Positions 33,718 to 41,734 of a stretch of 64,000 bases of DNA are shown one piece after another. The position numbers and the translations under genes were made by a program. The notes beneath the pieces were generated by a model. The model was not told the DNA's origin. It made no database searches and saw only the letters and a list, made by a program, of their open reading frames with translations. Positions within the stretch are counted from its first letter, which is position 1. Each line of letters begins with the position of its first letter. This stretch comes from Pontibacillus salipaludis (GTDB taxonomy: Bacteria; Bacillota; Bacilli; Bacillales; BH030062). The stretch lies in NCBI RefSeq assembly GCF_014642405.1, contig NZ_BMIN01000009.1, positions 1-64,000 of the forward strand, written 5' to 3'.

Positions 33718-34101
33718 ATGAATAGCTCAAAACTCATACTTTCACTGATTATCATGTTTGTTTTATTAGTAGGATGTAATGATGGGACTACTGTTCATTT
33801 ATCTACGAAGAGCAATAACCCAACCCCAAAAGATTATCTAGAAAGTGATACTGATATTTTTCTACTTAGTGGGTATGTATTTTCAAATGCACAGGATGTG
33901 GACTGGGTAAAAGAATTGGAATATGAACTTGGTGAACAAATTGGTGAAATAACAAAACAATCAGAGCAGGCCTCTCAATTTACAAATGGAACAGCAAACA
34001 AATTACCAGTAGGAACAAAGGTATTTAAAACAGATACACAAGCTTATATCGCGATTGTGGAAGACGAAAAGATCTTGTATGTGAAAATGGTAGAAGGCTA
34101 A
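33718..34101 (+). CDS. lipoprotein of unknown function, 127 aa
   Basis: Signal peptide with lipobox LVGC, so Cys20 would be lipid-modified and the mature protein tethered outside the membrane. The mature part is polar with a short NNPTPKDYLE segment and ends IAIVEDEKILYVKMVEG, a pattern seen in small Bacillus lipoproteins with a beta-rich fold. Good AGGAGG ribosome-binding site. It precedes a 60-aa membrane protein by 57 bp. Confidence 0.75.
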   Translation: MNSSKLILSLIIMFVLLVGCNDGTTVHLSTKSNNPTPKDYLESDTDIFLLSGYVFSNAQDVDWVKELEYELGEQIGEITKQSEQASQFTNGTANKLPVGTKVFKTDTQAYIAIVEDEKILYVKMVEG

Positions 34102-34158
34102 TACGTTTATCAATAAGATTAGCCATATCTTAGTAAAGTAACAAGCAGGGGGGGGTTT

Positions 34159-34341
34159 ATGAAAGACCGATCATTTTTGGTAGTGGTATTATTTTTTGTT
34201 TTAGGTTCTGCGATGGTAAGTAGTATGGACTCGCTTAGTTACACTTTTAAGTCGCTTTTTTATGGAGTAGCTATGATCGTTCTATTGGCTTTAGGGTTAG
34301 TGCGTTTATATAAATATTTCACTAAAACTAAACAGTACTGA
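34159..34341 (+). CDS. small two-helix membrane protein, 60 aa
   Basis: MKDRSFLVVVLFFVLGSAMV begins the first helix; the second is LFYGVAMIVLLALGLVRLY, with a basic tail (KYFTKTKQY). Eight consecutive Gs before TTTATG give the ribosome-binding site. Probably in one operon with the preceding lipoprotein and perhaps the following acetyltransferase. Not recognised. Confidence 0.65.
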   Translation: MKDRSFLVVVLFFVLGSAMVSSMDSLSYTFKSLFYGVAMIVLLALGLVRLYKYFTKTKQY

Positions 34342-34411
34342 GCTAGAATCAAACGAATAGAAAACTTGATATGGAAGTAGATAGGGAAAGATCCAATAGG
34401 TGGGTGAGGTT

Positions 34412-34882
34412 ATGGAGGTAAGGTTAGAAGAAGCAACAGTTAACGATGCGCCATTAATTTTTGATATACAGGTGAAGGCTTTTAAGCCACTATTCATTAA
34501 GTATAAAGACTATGAAACGAACCCAGCTAATGAAACTGTTGAGAGAGTAATTAGTAGGATAAATAGTCCTAATGGTAGTTTTTGTAAAATTATTGCCGAT
34601 GATCAACTTATAGGTGCTATCTGCGTCCACTGGAAAGAAGACGTACAGTTTTGGATAAGCCCAATGTTTATTTTACCTTCTTATCAAGGAAAAGGGCTCT
34701 CACAGAAGGCTATAACTTTAATAGAGGAACGATTTCCTCAAGCGATTACTTGGGAGTTAGCTACTATCTTGGAGGAAGAAAGAAACTGTTACATATATGA
34801 AAAAATGGGCTATAAAAAGACAGGAGTTAGCAAAAAGGTAAGCGATAACGCAACCCTCATTTTTTATAAAAAGGTTTGTTAG
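34412..34882 (+). CDS. GNAT-family N-acetyltransferase, 156 aa
   Basis: GNAT fold with the acetyl-CoA-binding motif LPSYQGKGLSQKAITLIEER (residues about 91-110), preceded by the strand QFWISPMFI and followed by YIYEKMGYKKTG near the end. It transfers an acetyl group to an amine; the acceptor is not predictable. ATG 34412 behind GGTGAGG is favoured over GTG 34400. Followed by its own terminator. Confidence 0.85.
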   Translation: MEVRLEEATVNDAPLIFDIQVKAFKPLFIKYKDYETNPANETVERVISRINSPNGSFCKIIADDQLIGAICVHWKEDVQFWISPMFILPSYQGKGLSQKAITLIEERFPQAITWELATILEEERNCYIYEKMGYKKTGVSKKVSDNATLIFYKKVC

Positions 34883-34968
34883 AGAACATCGCAAGTCGCA
34901 TCAGTAAATTAAGGAATCTTGAAAAAAGGGAGAATTGTTATCTATTTAGCTGTTTCATTTATTTAAGG

Positions 34969-35004
34969 AACCTGTTTCACTTTAATAGTGAAACAGGTTT
35001 TTGC
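34969..35004 (+). terminator. intrinsic terminator
   Basis: AACCTGTTTCACT pairs with AGTGAAACAGGTT, then TTTTGC. Ends the lipoprotein-GNAT group. Confidence 0.85.
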
Positions 35005-35326
35005 TTTTATCTGATAATTAGAAGTTACATATAATGCTACTGGCAGGGAAATGTTTCGTTCCATTTAAGAGGGGGGAAAGCCTGAACATCTGGGCTAGGG
35101 CTTTTCACATCCAATTTTTCGTTAATTTGTTAGCGACTTCCTTGAAAGCGTATAGCATTTCATATATTTATTAAAAATTCGTGAACGATATATGACAAAG
35201 TTGTGAACAAGCATTCCTATTTCGTCAAAATCTGATATAATCAGTCAAGCCCTGATACGTATAACAGCTCCTAGTTTCAGAGTTTTATACTTATAATTTA
35301 ACAGATTGATAGGAGGGTTAAGATTC
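35005..35326 (+). promoter_or_regulatory. qox upstream region with extended -10 promoter
   Basis: TGATATAAT (35233-35241) is an extended -10 box (TGnTATAAT) about 85 bp before qoxA; no convincing -35 was found 17 bp upstream, as is common for extended -10 promoters. A hairpin formed by AAAGCC and GGGCTTT lies near 35077-35108. No other feature recognised in this gene-free stretch. Confidence 0.45.
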
Positions 35327-36274
35327 ATGAAAGCTAAACATCTCCGTAATAGATGGTTAGGTTTGCTGCCGCTCAGCTTGATTTTTTTCTTAAGCGGGTG
35401 TGGGCAGTTGGAAATGACTGTGCTCAATCCAAAAGGGCCAGTCGCTCAAAGTCAATATGACCTGATTGTATACTCCCTTTGGTTCATGCTTGGAATCATT
35501 GTTGTCGTGTTTGCTTTATTTACTTACATGATCATCAAGTACCGTGAGAACCGCCCGGGACGAAAAGAAAGTGACTATGACCCGAATTTGCATGGTAATA
35601 CAACCATCGAGATCATTTGGACGATTATTCCGGTCATAATTGTCATTCTTTTATCCATCCCGACCGTAACAACATTATTCGACTTGGAAAAACCTCCAGT
35701 ACCTGCTGCAGGGGAAGAGGAGAAGGAACCACTAGTCGTTTATGCAACAACAGCGGATTGGAAATGGTTCTTCAGTTATCCGGAACAGGATATTGAAACC
35801 GTGAACTACTTACACATCCCGGCTGATCGTCCAATAGAATTCCGTTTGTCATCGGCAGATTCGATGTCAGCCTTATGGATACCAGCACTTGGCGGTCAAA
35901 AGTACAACATGGCGGGTATGATGACTACATTGTATCTAGAAGCCGATGAAGAAGGGGTATACGATGGACGTAACTCTAACTTCAATGGTGAAGGTTTCGC
36001 TGCTCAAACGTTCAAGGTATATGCCGAAAGCGAAGAAGAATTTAATGCATGGGCAGAGGAAATCAGCAATGAAGCTCCAGAGCTTACAGCAGAACGTTAT
36101 GATGAACTGCTAGCACCTGGGCTTACCGACGTACAGTCCTATTCCAATACACACTTGGATTACGTGAAGCACCATACGAGAGAGGGTATGGGCTATGTCG
36201 TCGAAAAATACCGTGAACAATTCAAAGAGAAGCTTCATTTATACGAAATTGAAGAACAAGAAAGCTTCCAATAG
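35327..36274 (+). CDS. qoxA: cytochrome aa3 quinol oxidase subunit II
   Basis: Subunit II of the aa3-type menaquinol oxidase. Lipoprotein-type signal ending LSGCGQ (acylated Cys), two helices (about residues 38-60 and 85-105), then a cupredoxin-fold domain exposed outside. It lacks the CuA cysteine/histidine set, showing DSMSALWIPALGGQKYNMAGM instead, which is the quinol-oxidase form. Residues 225-315 form a charged C-terminal extension. ATG 35327 behind AGGAGGG. First gene of a five-gene operon. Confidence 0.95.
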   Translation: MKAKHLRNRWLGLLPLSLIFFLSGCGQLEMTVLNPKGPVAQSQYDLIVYSLWFMLGIIVVVFALFTYMIIKYRENRPGRKESDYDPNLHGNTTIEIIWTIIPVIIVILLSIPTVTTLFDLEKPPVPAAGEEEKEPLVVYATTADWKWFFSYPEQDIETVNYLHIPADRPIEFRLSSADSMSALWIPALGGQKYNMAGMMTTLYLEADEEGVYDGRNSNFNGEGFAAQTFKVYAESEEEFNAWAEEISNEAPELTAERYDELLAPGLTDVQSYSNTHLDYVKHHTREGMGYVVEKYREQFKEKLHLYEIEEQESFQ

Positions 36275-36298
36275 TACGTAAAGAAAGCAGGTGAAGAC

Positions 36299-38242
36299 AT
36301 GCACATAACAGATATTCTAGTCACCGGTGAACCGATCATCTATGGTGCCATGGTATCCATGGCATTAGGTGGGCTCGCCATCCTTTTCGTTCTGACGTAT
36401 TTCAAGAAATGGAAATGGCTGTGGCGTGAATGGTTAACATCGGTTGACCACAAGAAAATCGGTGTCATGTATATTTTAAGTGCCCTTCTCATGTTATTCC
36501 GTGGTGGCGTAGACGCCATGATGATGAGGGTGCAGCTAGCATTTCCTGATTTGGGATTCTTGAACTCCCAGCACTATAACGAAATATTCACAACGCACGG
36601 AACGATCATGATTATTTTCATGGCGATGCCGTTCTTGATCGGACTCATGAACATTATCGTTCCTTTACAAATTGGAGCGCGTGACTTCGCGTTCCCATAT
36701 CTGAACGCCTTAAGTTTCTGGTCCTTCTTCTTCGGAATGGCGCTTTTCAACATTTCCTTCGTAATCGGAGGATCTCCGGATGCCGGGTGGACGAGTTATA
36801 CACCACTTTCCGGTGCGGCCATGAGCCCAGGACCAGGACAAAACTTCTATCTTATGGGACTGCAGCTATCAGGGATCGGTACCCTTGCTACAGGGATTAA
36901 CTTGATGGTGACGATTTTGAAAATGCGTGCCCCAGGCATGAAGCTGTTCCATATGCCGATCTTCACATGGTCGACTTTGGTTACATGTTTCATCATCGTG
37001 TTCGCATTCCCGATTTTAACAGTAGCTCTTGCACTACTTACTATTGACCGTATTTTCGGTGCACAATTCTTTACGCTTACAGGGGAAGGCCTGCCGATGA
37101 TGTGGGCGAACCTGTTCTGGATGTGGGGACACCCGGAAGTGTACATTGTTATTCTTCCAGCCTTCGGTATTTTCTCCGAAGTCATTGCCACATTCGCGAA
37201 AAAACGTCTGTTTGGCTACAATGTGATGGTTTGGTCGATGATCGTTATTGCATTGCTTAGTTTCTTAGTATGGGTCCACCACTTCTTCACGATGGGTGCT
37301 GGCGCATTCGTTAACTCCGTCTTCTCTGTTTCGACGATGTTAATCGCCGTACCGACAGGAGTGAAGATATTCAACTGGCTCGCGACGTTATATAAATCGA
37401 AAATCGAGTTCACAGTACCAATGCTTTGGTCACTTGCCTTCATCCCAAGTTTCATCCTTGGTGGTGTGACAGGTGTTATGCTCGGTATGGCAGCAGCGGA
37501 CTATCAGTTCCACAACTCGTACTTCCTAATCGCACACTTCCACTACGTGCTGATTGCAGGTACTGTATTCGCCTGCTTCGCAGGTCTTGTATTCTGGTAT
37601 CCGAAAATGTTTGGTCACAAGATGAACGAGCGTTTGGGTAGATGGGCATTCTGGTTGTTCTTCTTCGGCTTCCATGTGTGTTTCTTCCCACAATATTTCC
37701 TAGGCCTCGACGGAATGCCGCGTCGTTTATTTATCACGAACGTCGCAGAGTGGCTTCCATTGAACGTCATTTCAACTGTCGGTGCTGTCGGAATGGCTCT
37801 TGGTTTCGTAGTGTTCGTTTACAACGTTTACTACAGCTTCCGTTACAGTGAGCGTGAAACAACAGGCGACTCTTGGAACGGAAACGGTCGTACGCTTGAA
37901 TGGGCGACGACGACACCAGTACCTTACTACAACTTCGCAACGGTTCCATATGTTGATGAAATCGATCCATATGTCCGTATGAAAGAAGAAGGCAAAACGA
38001 CGTTTGAAGAAGACGAAGTGAAGCCGATCCACATGCCTAGTTACACAGGACAGCCGTTCATCTTTATGGCTTTACTCGGGCTTGCAAGCTTCGGTCTTAT
38101 CTTTGAATGGATGTATCTCGCTGTCTTTGGCTTGATCGGTGGAGTAGTTATGATGATCCGTCGTTCCTTCGATTATGACGATGGTTACTATGTATCGGTT
38201 GAAGAAATTAAAGAGACAGAGAAAAAAGCGAGGGGGTTATAA
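36299..38242 (+). CDS. qoxB: cytochrome aa3 quinol oxidase subunit I
   Basis: Catalytic subunit of the proton-pumping heme-copper oxidase, 647 aa with about 14-15 helices. HGTIMIIFMAMPFLIGLMN holds a low-spin heme ligand; WGHPEVYIVILPAFGIFSE has the CuB histidine and the tyrosine of the cross-linked pair; HHFFTMG and HFHYVLIAG supply the remaining CuB and heme histidines. The C-terminal extension (about 560-647) ends in a charged tail. It lies 24 bp after qoxA and one base before qoxC, so it is tightly coupled. Confidence 0.97.
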   Translation: MHITDILVTGEPIIYGAMVSMALGGLAILFVLTYFKKWKWLWREWLTSVDHKKIGVMYILSALLMLFRGGVDAMMMRVQLAFPDLGFLNSQHYNEIFTTHGTIMIIFMAMPFLIGLMNIIVPLQIGARDFAFPYLNALSFWSFFFGMALFNISFVIGGSPDAGWTSYTPLSGAAMSPGPGQNFYLMGLQLSGIGTLATGINLMVTILKMRAPGMKLFHMPIFTWSTLVTCFIIVFAFPILTVALALLTIDRIFGAQFFTLTGEGLPMMWANLFWMWGHPEVYIVILPAFGIFSEVIATFAKKRLFGYNVMVWSMIVIALLSFLVWVHHFFTMGAGAFVNSVFSVSTMLIAVPTGVKIFNWLATLYKSKIEFTVPMLWSLAFIPSFILGGVTGVMLGMAAADYQFHNSYFLIAHFHYVLIAGTVFACFAGLVFWYPKMFGHKMNERLGRWAFWLFFFGFHVCFFPQYFLGLDGMPRRLFITNVAEWLPLNVISTVGAVGMALGFVVFVYNVYYSFRYSERETTGDSWNGNGRTLEWATTTPVPYYNFATVPYVDEIDPYVRMKEEGKTTFEEDEVKPIHMPSYTGQPFIFMALLGLASFGLIFEWMYLAVFGLIGGVVMMIRRSFDYDDGYYVSVEEIKETEKKARGL

Positions 38243-38243
38243 T

Positions 38244-38849
38244 ATGGCTGCGGAAGAACTGAAAACAGGTCCTTTAGAATATCGCACCCAAGAAGGTCAA
38301 ATGAGCATTATGGGCTTCTGGATTTTCCTTGGAGCGGAAGTTGTCCTTTTCGCGACCCTTTTCGCAACGTATGCCGTATTGTTCGGACGTACAGCTGATG
38401 CACCACTGCCAAGCGAATTGTTTGAGCCGGGCATCGTTCTTATTATGACTTTCCTGCTTTTAACGAGTAGTTTCACGTGTGGACTTGCGATTCACGAAAT
38501 GAGAAGGGGATCAGTCAAAGGGCTGATCTTCTGGATGGTCATTACGTTAGCTCTTGGTCTTGGATTCCTTGGATTTGAGATTTACGAGTTCGTTCACTAT
38601 GCGCATGAAGGAGCAACGCTTCAGTCTAGTGCTTTCTGGTCGGCATTCTTTGTCCTTGCCGGAACACACGGACTGCACGTGACGCTTGGTATTGGCTGGG
38701 CGATCCTGCTTTTAATCCAAATCAAGCAGCGCGGACTTACGAACGTGACTAGCCGTAAATTCTTTATTATCAGCTTATACTGGCACTTCCTTGATGTCAT
38801 TTGGATTTTCATCTTTACGAGTGTCTATCTGATAGGGATGGTGATTTAA
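38244..38849 (+). CDS. qoxC: cytochrome aa3 quinol oxidase subunit III
   Basis: Five-helix subunit III of the quinol oxidase (201 aa). MGFWIFLGAEVVLFATLFAT opens it, ALHVTLG-like segment GTHGLHVTLGIGWAILLLIQ and YWHFLDVIWIFIFTSVYL close it, both characteristic of QoxC/CyoC. The true start is ATG 38244, preceded by AGGGGGTT, although the frame is open upstream inside qoxB. Stabilises the core complex. Confidence 0.95.
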   Translation: MAAEELKTGPLEYRTQEGQMSIMGFWIFLGAEVVLFATLFATYAVLFGRTADAPLPSELFEPGIVLIMTFLLLTSSFTCGLAIHEMRRGSVKGLIFWMVITLALGLGFLGFEIYEFVHYAHEGATLQSSAFWSAFFVLAGTHGLHVTLGIGWAILLLIQIKQRGLTNVTSRKFFIISLYWHFLDVIWIFIFTSVYLIGMVI

Positions 38850-38850
38850 T

Positions 38851-39225
38851 ATGGCTGAATCGAAAAAACGCGTACCAATGAATCACGTCATTGGCTTTAT
38901 CTTGTCACTTGTCATGACGCTAGTCGCCGCATGGGCAGCGATTCAATCTGACTTGCCTGTCACATGGGTGATTATCGGAATCATGATTCTTGCCTTGTTA
39001 CAAGCGGGCGTTCAATTGTTCATGTTCATGCACGTTACGGAAGCTTCAAGCGGAAATGGGCATGTACCTTGGAACATGATGTTCCATGGTTTTGCACTTG
39101 CTGGAATTCTTGTAGCAGGCTCCCTTTTCGTAATGTCCTTTGGGCATGACCATGGTGATCATGGAGATATGGGCGACATGGAACAACAAGAAGAGCAGCA
39201 TTCAGAAGACCATAGCGGTCACTAA
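38851..39225 (+). CDS. qoxD: cytochrome aa3 quinol oxidase subunit IV
   Basis: Three-helix subunit IV (124 aa): HVIGFILSLVMTLVAAW, VIIGIMILALLQAGVQLFMF and a third helix ending MSFGHD. The QoxD core has the VQLFMFMHV motif of subunit IV proteins. Unusually, the last 25 residues are His/Asp/Glu-rich (repeated HGDxGDM and HSEDHSGH patterns), which could bind a metal or only be an acidic halophile-type tail. Starts one base after qoxC ends. Confidence 0.95.
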   Translation: MAESKKRVPMNHVIGFILSLVMTLVAAWAAIQSDLPVTWVIIGIMILALLQAGVQLFMFMHVTEASSGNGHVPWNMMFHGFALAGILVAGSLFVMSFGHDHGDHGDMGDMEQQEEQHSEDHSGH

Positions 39226-39245
39226 AACAAATGGGGGTTATCAGG

Positions 39246-39452
39246 ATGGAACAAAAGCAAAACATGCCAATGGAGGCCGGATGGCCGTGGAAAGATTTGA
39301 TCGGGTTTATACTTTGTATACTGTTGACGGCTTTTTCATTAGGCGGAGCGCTTTATTCCTCCTATGACCTTAAAATTGTCTTATATATTCTGACTGGCTT
39401 AAGCTTTGTACAGGCGATGATCCAACTGTACAAATTGCAACCACGGGACTAA
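39246..39452 (+). CDS. fifth qox-operon gene, small subunit-IV-like membrane protein, 68 aa
   Basis: Not part of the standard qoxABCD set. Two helices (PWKDLIGFILCILLTAFSLG and LKIVLYILTGLSFVQAMIQL). The second matches the pattern of subunit IV proteins in QoxD (ALLQAGVQLFMF), so it may be a shortened relative or an accessory subunit of the oxidase. Starts 20 bp after qoxD with GGGGG as ribosome-binding site, and is followed directly by the operon terminator, so it is co-transcribed. Confidence 0.75.
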   Translation: MEQKQNMPMEAGWPWKDLIGFILCILLTAFSLGGALYSSYDLKIVLYILTGLSFVQAMIQLYKLQPRD

Positions 39453-39503
39453 AAAAAGAAACGCGTCTTTCCTGATTTCAGGGAAGGCGCGTTTCTTTTT
39501 TAT
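39452..39503. terminator. intrinsic terminator of the qox operon
   Basis: AAAGAAACGCG...CGCGTTTCTTT with an inner CTTTCCTG/CAGGGAAG stem, flanked by A- and T-runs. Also serves the converging small membrane gene. Confidence 0.9.
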
Positions 39504-39812
39504 TTACCTGAGCTGATCTTTCGTTAAGCTTTTTTTGTATCCAGGGCTTGCTTTTACGGTCGCTACCATGAACATCACCCAAGCCACGTGGGCGCCGATT
39601 AAACCGAGGTAGAACATGGCACCTGTGATGGAGAATAATCCTGGATCTGTGTACATCGTCACTTGGAAGAAGTACAACCACATGCCGATCAGTAGGATTG
39701 ATTGCGCTACAGCAAATGCCATCTTTTTCGTTTGTAAGAATAGAAATGGAGCTATTGTCGCCAAGAGCAAGAACATTACGGTCGCACCCATGAAAATCAT
39801 CTCCTTATTCAT
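39504..39812 (-). CDS. three-helix membrane protein, 102 aa
   Basis: Helices at about residues 6-25, 32-52 and 63-87, with a cytoplasmic basic tail (KASPGYKKSLTKDQLR). Helix two contains the run LLIGMWLYFFQVTMYTD. The product is not recognised. It converges on the qox operon and shares its terminator, so a link to respiration is only positional. Ribosome-binding site AGGAGAT before ATG. Confidence 0.7.
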   Translation of the reverse strand: MNKEMIFMGATVMFLLLATIAPFLFLQTKKMAFAVAQSILLIGMWLYFFQVTMYTDPGLFSITGAMFYLGLIGAHVAWVMFMVATVKASPGYKKSLTKDQLR

Positions 39813-40264
39813 GTTTCATTAATGTAAACGTTTTCTTTGACTATATTGTAACAGAAAATTCATACTTTGGACACAAAATGTTCATAATTGGGCTGACAAT
39901 TTTAGAATTTCCTTTTTTAGGCTTGTTTAAACGAGTTTTTTAGACTCTTTTAATGTTTAATCTTGTTAGTCCTAGCTAATATGTTTCTTCACTAGTAATG
40001 CGAAGGGACAATGAAGTAGCCTTGTGGGAACTAGATTTAAGTTCCTAATGAACGCGGTAATCAGACATCGCGTTTTTCTTATGAAAAAGTTATTGTAAGA
40101 TTTAAGGTGTTTTGAAATAATTGGTATTAAATAAAAGGAGCGAACTAATCGAAGAGCGTTGTTTAACTTGTGCTAAACAATGAGGCTATATTGAGTGTAT
40201 TTTGTTCGTGATAAGTAAACAGAATGAGTGACGCAACGAATAAATGCTTTGAGCGGGGGTACTT
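39813..40264. other. 450-bp gap with a degenerate repeat and an orphan terminator-like hairpin
   Basis: GGGACAATGAAGTAGCCTTG at 40005-40024 looks like a degenerate GGGACA/TGTCCC repeat. AACGCG and CGCGTT pair at 40051-40074 and are followed by TTTTT, a terminator on the plus strand with no protein gene in front of it. A short untranslated transcript or a leader for the peptidase gene are both possible. Confidence 0.4.
40051..40078 (+). terminator. orphan terminator-like hairpin
   Basis: AACGCG...CGCGTTTTT with a 12-base loop. The nearest plus-strand gene upstream is the qox operon, which has its own terminator 550 bp earlier. Confidence 0.4.
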
Positions 40265-40921
40265 ATGAAAACTCACTATTATTTAGGTTGGTTTAACAAT
40301 TTCTTTCCAGAGACTTTGGGCGGGCTGTTACAGGAGGATATAACTGATCGAAAGTCGATTGCTATGATTAGCTCGAATCCATCTGTTTATGAAGATGATG
40401 GTGCTACTGAACGCTCCTGGCTTGACCAGGCTGGCATTATTTTTGATGAATACCATTTAATTAATGATCGCGTACATAAGGAAGAAGCCCAAGCGAAGAT
40501 TCGAAATGCTTCAGTCATTTTTTTGTTGGGTGGAAACATATTGGAACAAAATAGGTTTTTGATGGAATATGGATTATCAGATTTAATAAAAAGCAGCAGG
40601 GCAGTTGTGATGGGAGCAAGCGCTGGTGCAATTAACATGTCCGCTAAATGGTTATGCTCAAAAACTTTTGGATTTGAAGTGGAAAAGAGCTCTGTTTACA
40701 GTGGAATCGGTCTTGATCATTTTTCAGTCCTGTCTCATTTTGATCTTGAAAATAATATTGCACTTTTTCAAAGTGAACTTTCTCTACTATCGGAAGAAAT
40801 TGATGTTTATGCGTCGAACAAAGATTGTGCTATACGTGTGAAGGGAGACAACATTGACATTATTGGAAATGTATTTTTAATTTCTAACTCAAAGATTCAG
40901 AAATTGGATGAGACGCTCTAA
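40265..40921 (+). CDS. peptidase E-like (S51) serine peptidase, 218 aa
   Basis: S51 fold related to glutamine amidotransferase-like hydrolases. FLLGGNILEQ (near residue 86) is the glycine-rich loop and VVMGASAGAINMSAKW carries the nucleophile Ser119. Then GLDHFSVLSHFD supplies the probable catalytic His. E. coli peptidase E cleaves Asp-X dipeptides and cyanophycinase is a related enzyme; here a dipeptidase role is likely but unproved. Ribosome-binding site GAGCGGGGG. It stands alone. Confidence 0.8.
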   Translation: MKTHYYLGWFNNFFPETLGGLLQEDITDRKSIAMISSNPSVYEDDGATERSWLDQAGIIFDEYHLINDRVHKEEAQAKIRNASVIFLLGGNILEQNRFLMEYGLSDLIKSSRAVVMGASAGAINMSAKWLCSKTFGFEVEKSSVYSGIGLDHFSVLSHFDLENNIALFQSELSLLSEEIDVYASNKDCAIRVKGDNIDIIGNVFLISNSKIQKLDETL

Positions 40922-41014
40922 TTATAGTAAATGGCTCCGAAAAACAAAGGTGTGCAGAACGGTCAACCAAGGTCAAGAATGAGTGTAGAATGTGCGCCTC
41001 CTTTATCTTTTTCC

Positions 41015-41060
41015 ACTAACCGGTGCGATTCTGCAAGATCTTGTATTTACTAACGGAGCA
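41015..41060. repeat. GTGCGATTG dispersed element, copy 7
   Basis: CACTAACCGGTGCGATTCTG followed by CAAGATCTTG, with TAACGGAGCAGGAAAG further on, similar to sequence after copy 1 (ATAACGTAGCAGGAAAG). Confidence 0.5.
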
Positions 41061-41090
41061 GGAAAGATGAACAAATTAGGGGGGAGCTCA

Positions 41091-41192
41091 GTGAAAAAAG
41101 AATCTAACAACTTCTTTAAGATGGTGTTTGGGGTTATTGTTGGTATAGCAATTTACGAAGCAATAAAGGAACTAATTCAATATTTATCCTGA
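41091..41192 (+). CDS. small membrane-associated protein, 33 aa
   Basis: GTG start behind GGGGGGAG gives MKKESNNFFKMVFGVIVGIA followed by IYEAIKELIQYLS: a short basic head and one helix. An ATG at 41067 in the same frame (41 aa), with GGAGCAGG upstream, is an alternative start. Placed between two copies of the dispersed repeat, like the small genes at the left end of the window. Confidence 0.5.
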   Translation: MKKESNNFFKMVFGVIVGIAIYEAIKELIQYLS

Positions 41193-41210
41193 TTGTAAAC
41201 AGAAACTAAT

Positions 41211-41245
41211 TAAAGTAACGGGTGCGATTGTTAGTGATCACTTTT
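41211..41245. repeat. GTGCGATTG dispersed element, copy 8
   Basis: TAAAGTAACGGGTGCGATTG followed by TTAGTGATCAC. It shares TTAAAGTAA and GGGTGCGATTGTT with copy 1, 41 kb away. Confidence 0.55.
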
Positions 41246-41359
41246 TACTATGCGAGCAACTTAGTAGAAGAACGGACTTTCTATAAGAGTTTTATTTAAA
41301 TATGGTGACAATGGGTGCAGAAGTTGTAATAGTATTTACAATCCAGAGGAGGAATTCAA

Positions 41360-41617
41360 ATGTCTTACTTGTTAATGACGGCTATCATTACCGTTATTTT
41401 AATTTGCGCCTCTTTGTTATTTAAAATAAATAAATCACAATTACAATATATACTATCACCAATATTCATGCTGTTAAGTTTTGTTTTACTACTGATAAGT
41501 TTCCTTGTGGGTAGATGGGAAGGGTTAGGGATAGGAGCTATAAGTTTTTCGGTTTTGATTGCCTCGATAATCACTTCTATCGTTATGGGGAGCTCAGCTT
41601 TTTTGACAAGAAAATAA
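41360..41617 (+). CDS. YesK-like membrane protein, 85 aa
   Basis: Three helices. The stretch FLVGRWEGLGIGAISFSVLI (residues about 48-67) matches the VGGWEGxGLGA pattern I recall for YesK-family proteins, which are of unknown function. Excellent ribosome-binding site GAGGAGGAATT. Flanked by repeat copies 8 and 9. Confidence 0.65.
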   Translation: MSYLLMTAIITVILICASLLFKINKSQLQYILSPIFMLLSFVLLLISFLVGRWEGLGIGAISFSVLIASIITSIVMGSSAFLTRK

Positions 41618-41680
41618 GTATCCACCCTTATGATTTTGGTTTCGTCTCATAAGTGCACTATATCAACGAGGTGCACCTAT

Positions 41681-41716
41681 GAAGCTAACAAGTGCGATTG
41701 TTCAAGAAGTGTTTTG
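41681..41716. repeat. GTGCGATTG dispersed element, copy 9
   Basis: GAAGCTAACAAGTGCGATTG followed by TTCAAGAAGTG; it lies just upstream of the kinase-like gene's ribosome-binding site. Confidence 0.55.
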
Positions 41717-41734
41717 TAGAGGTAGGTGAAGAAT

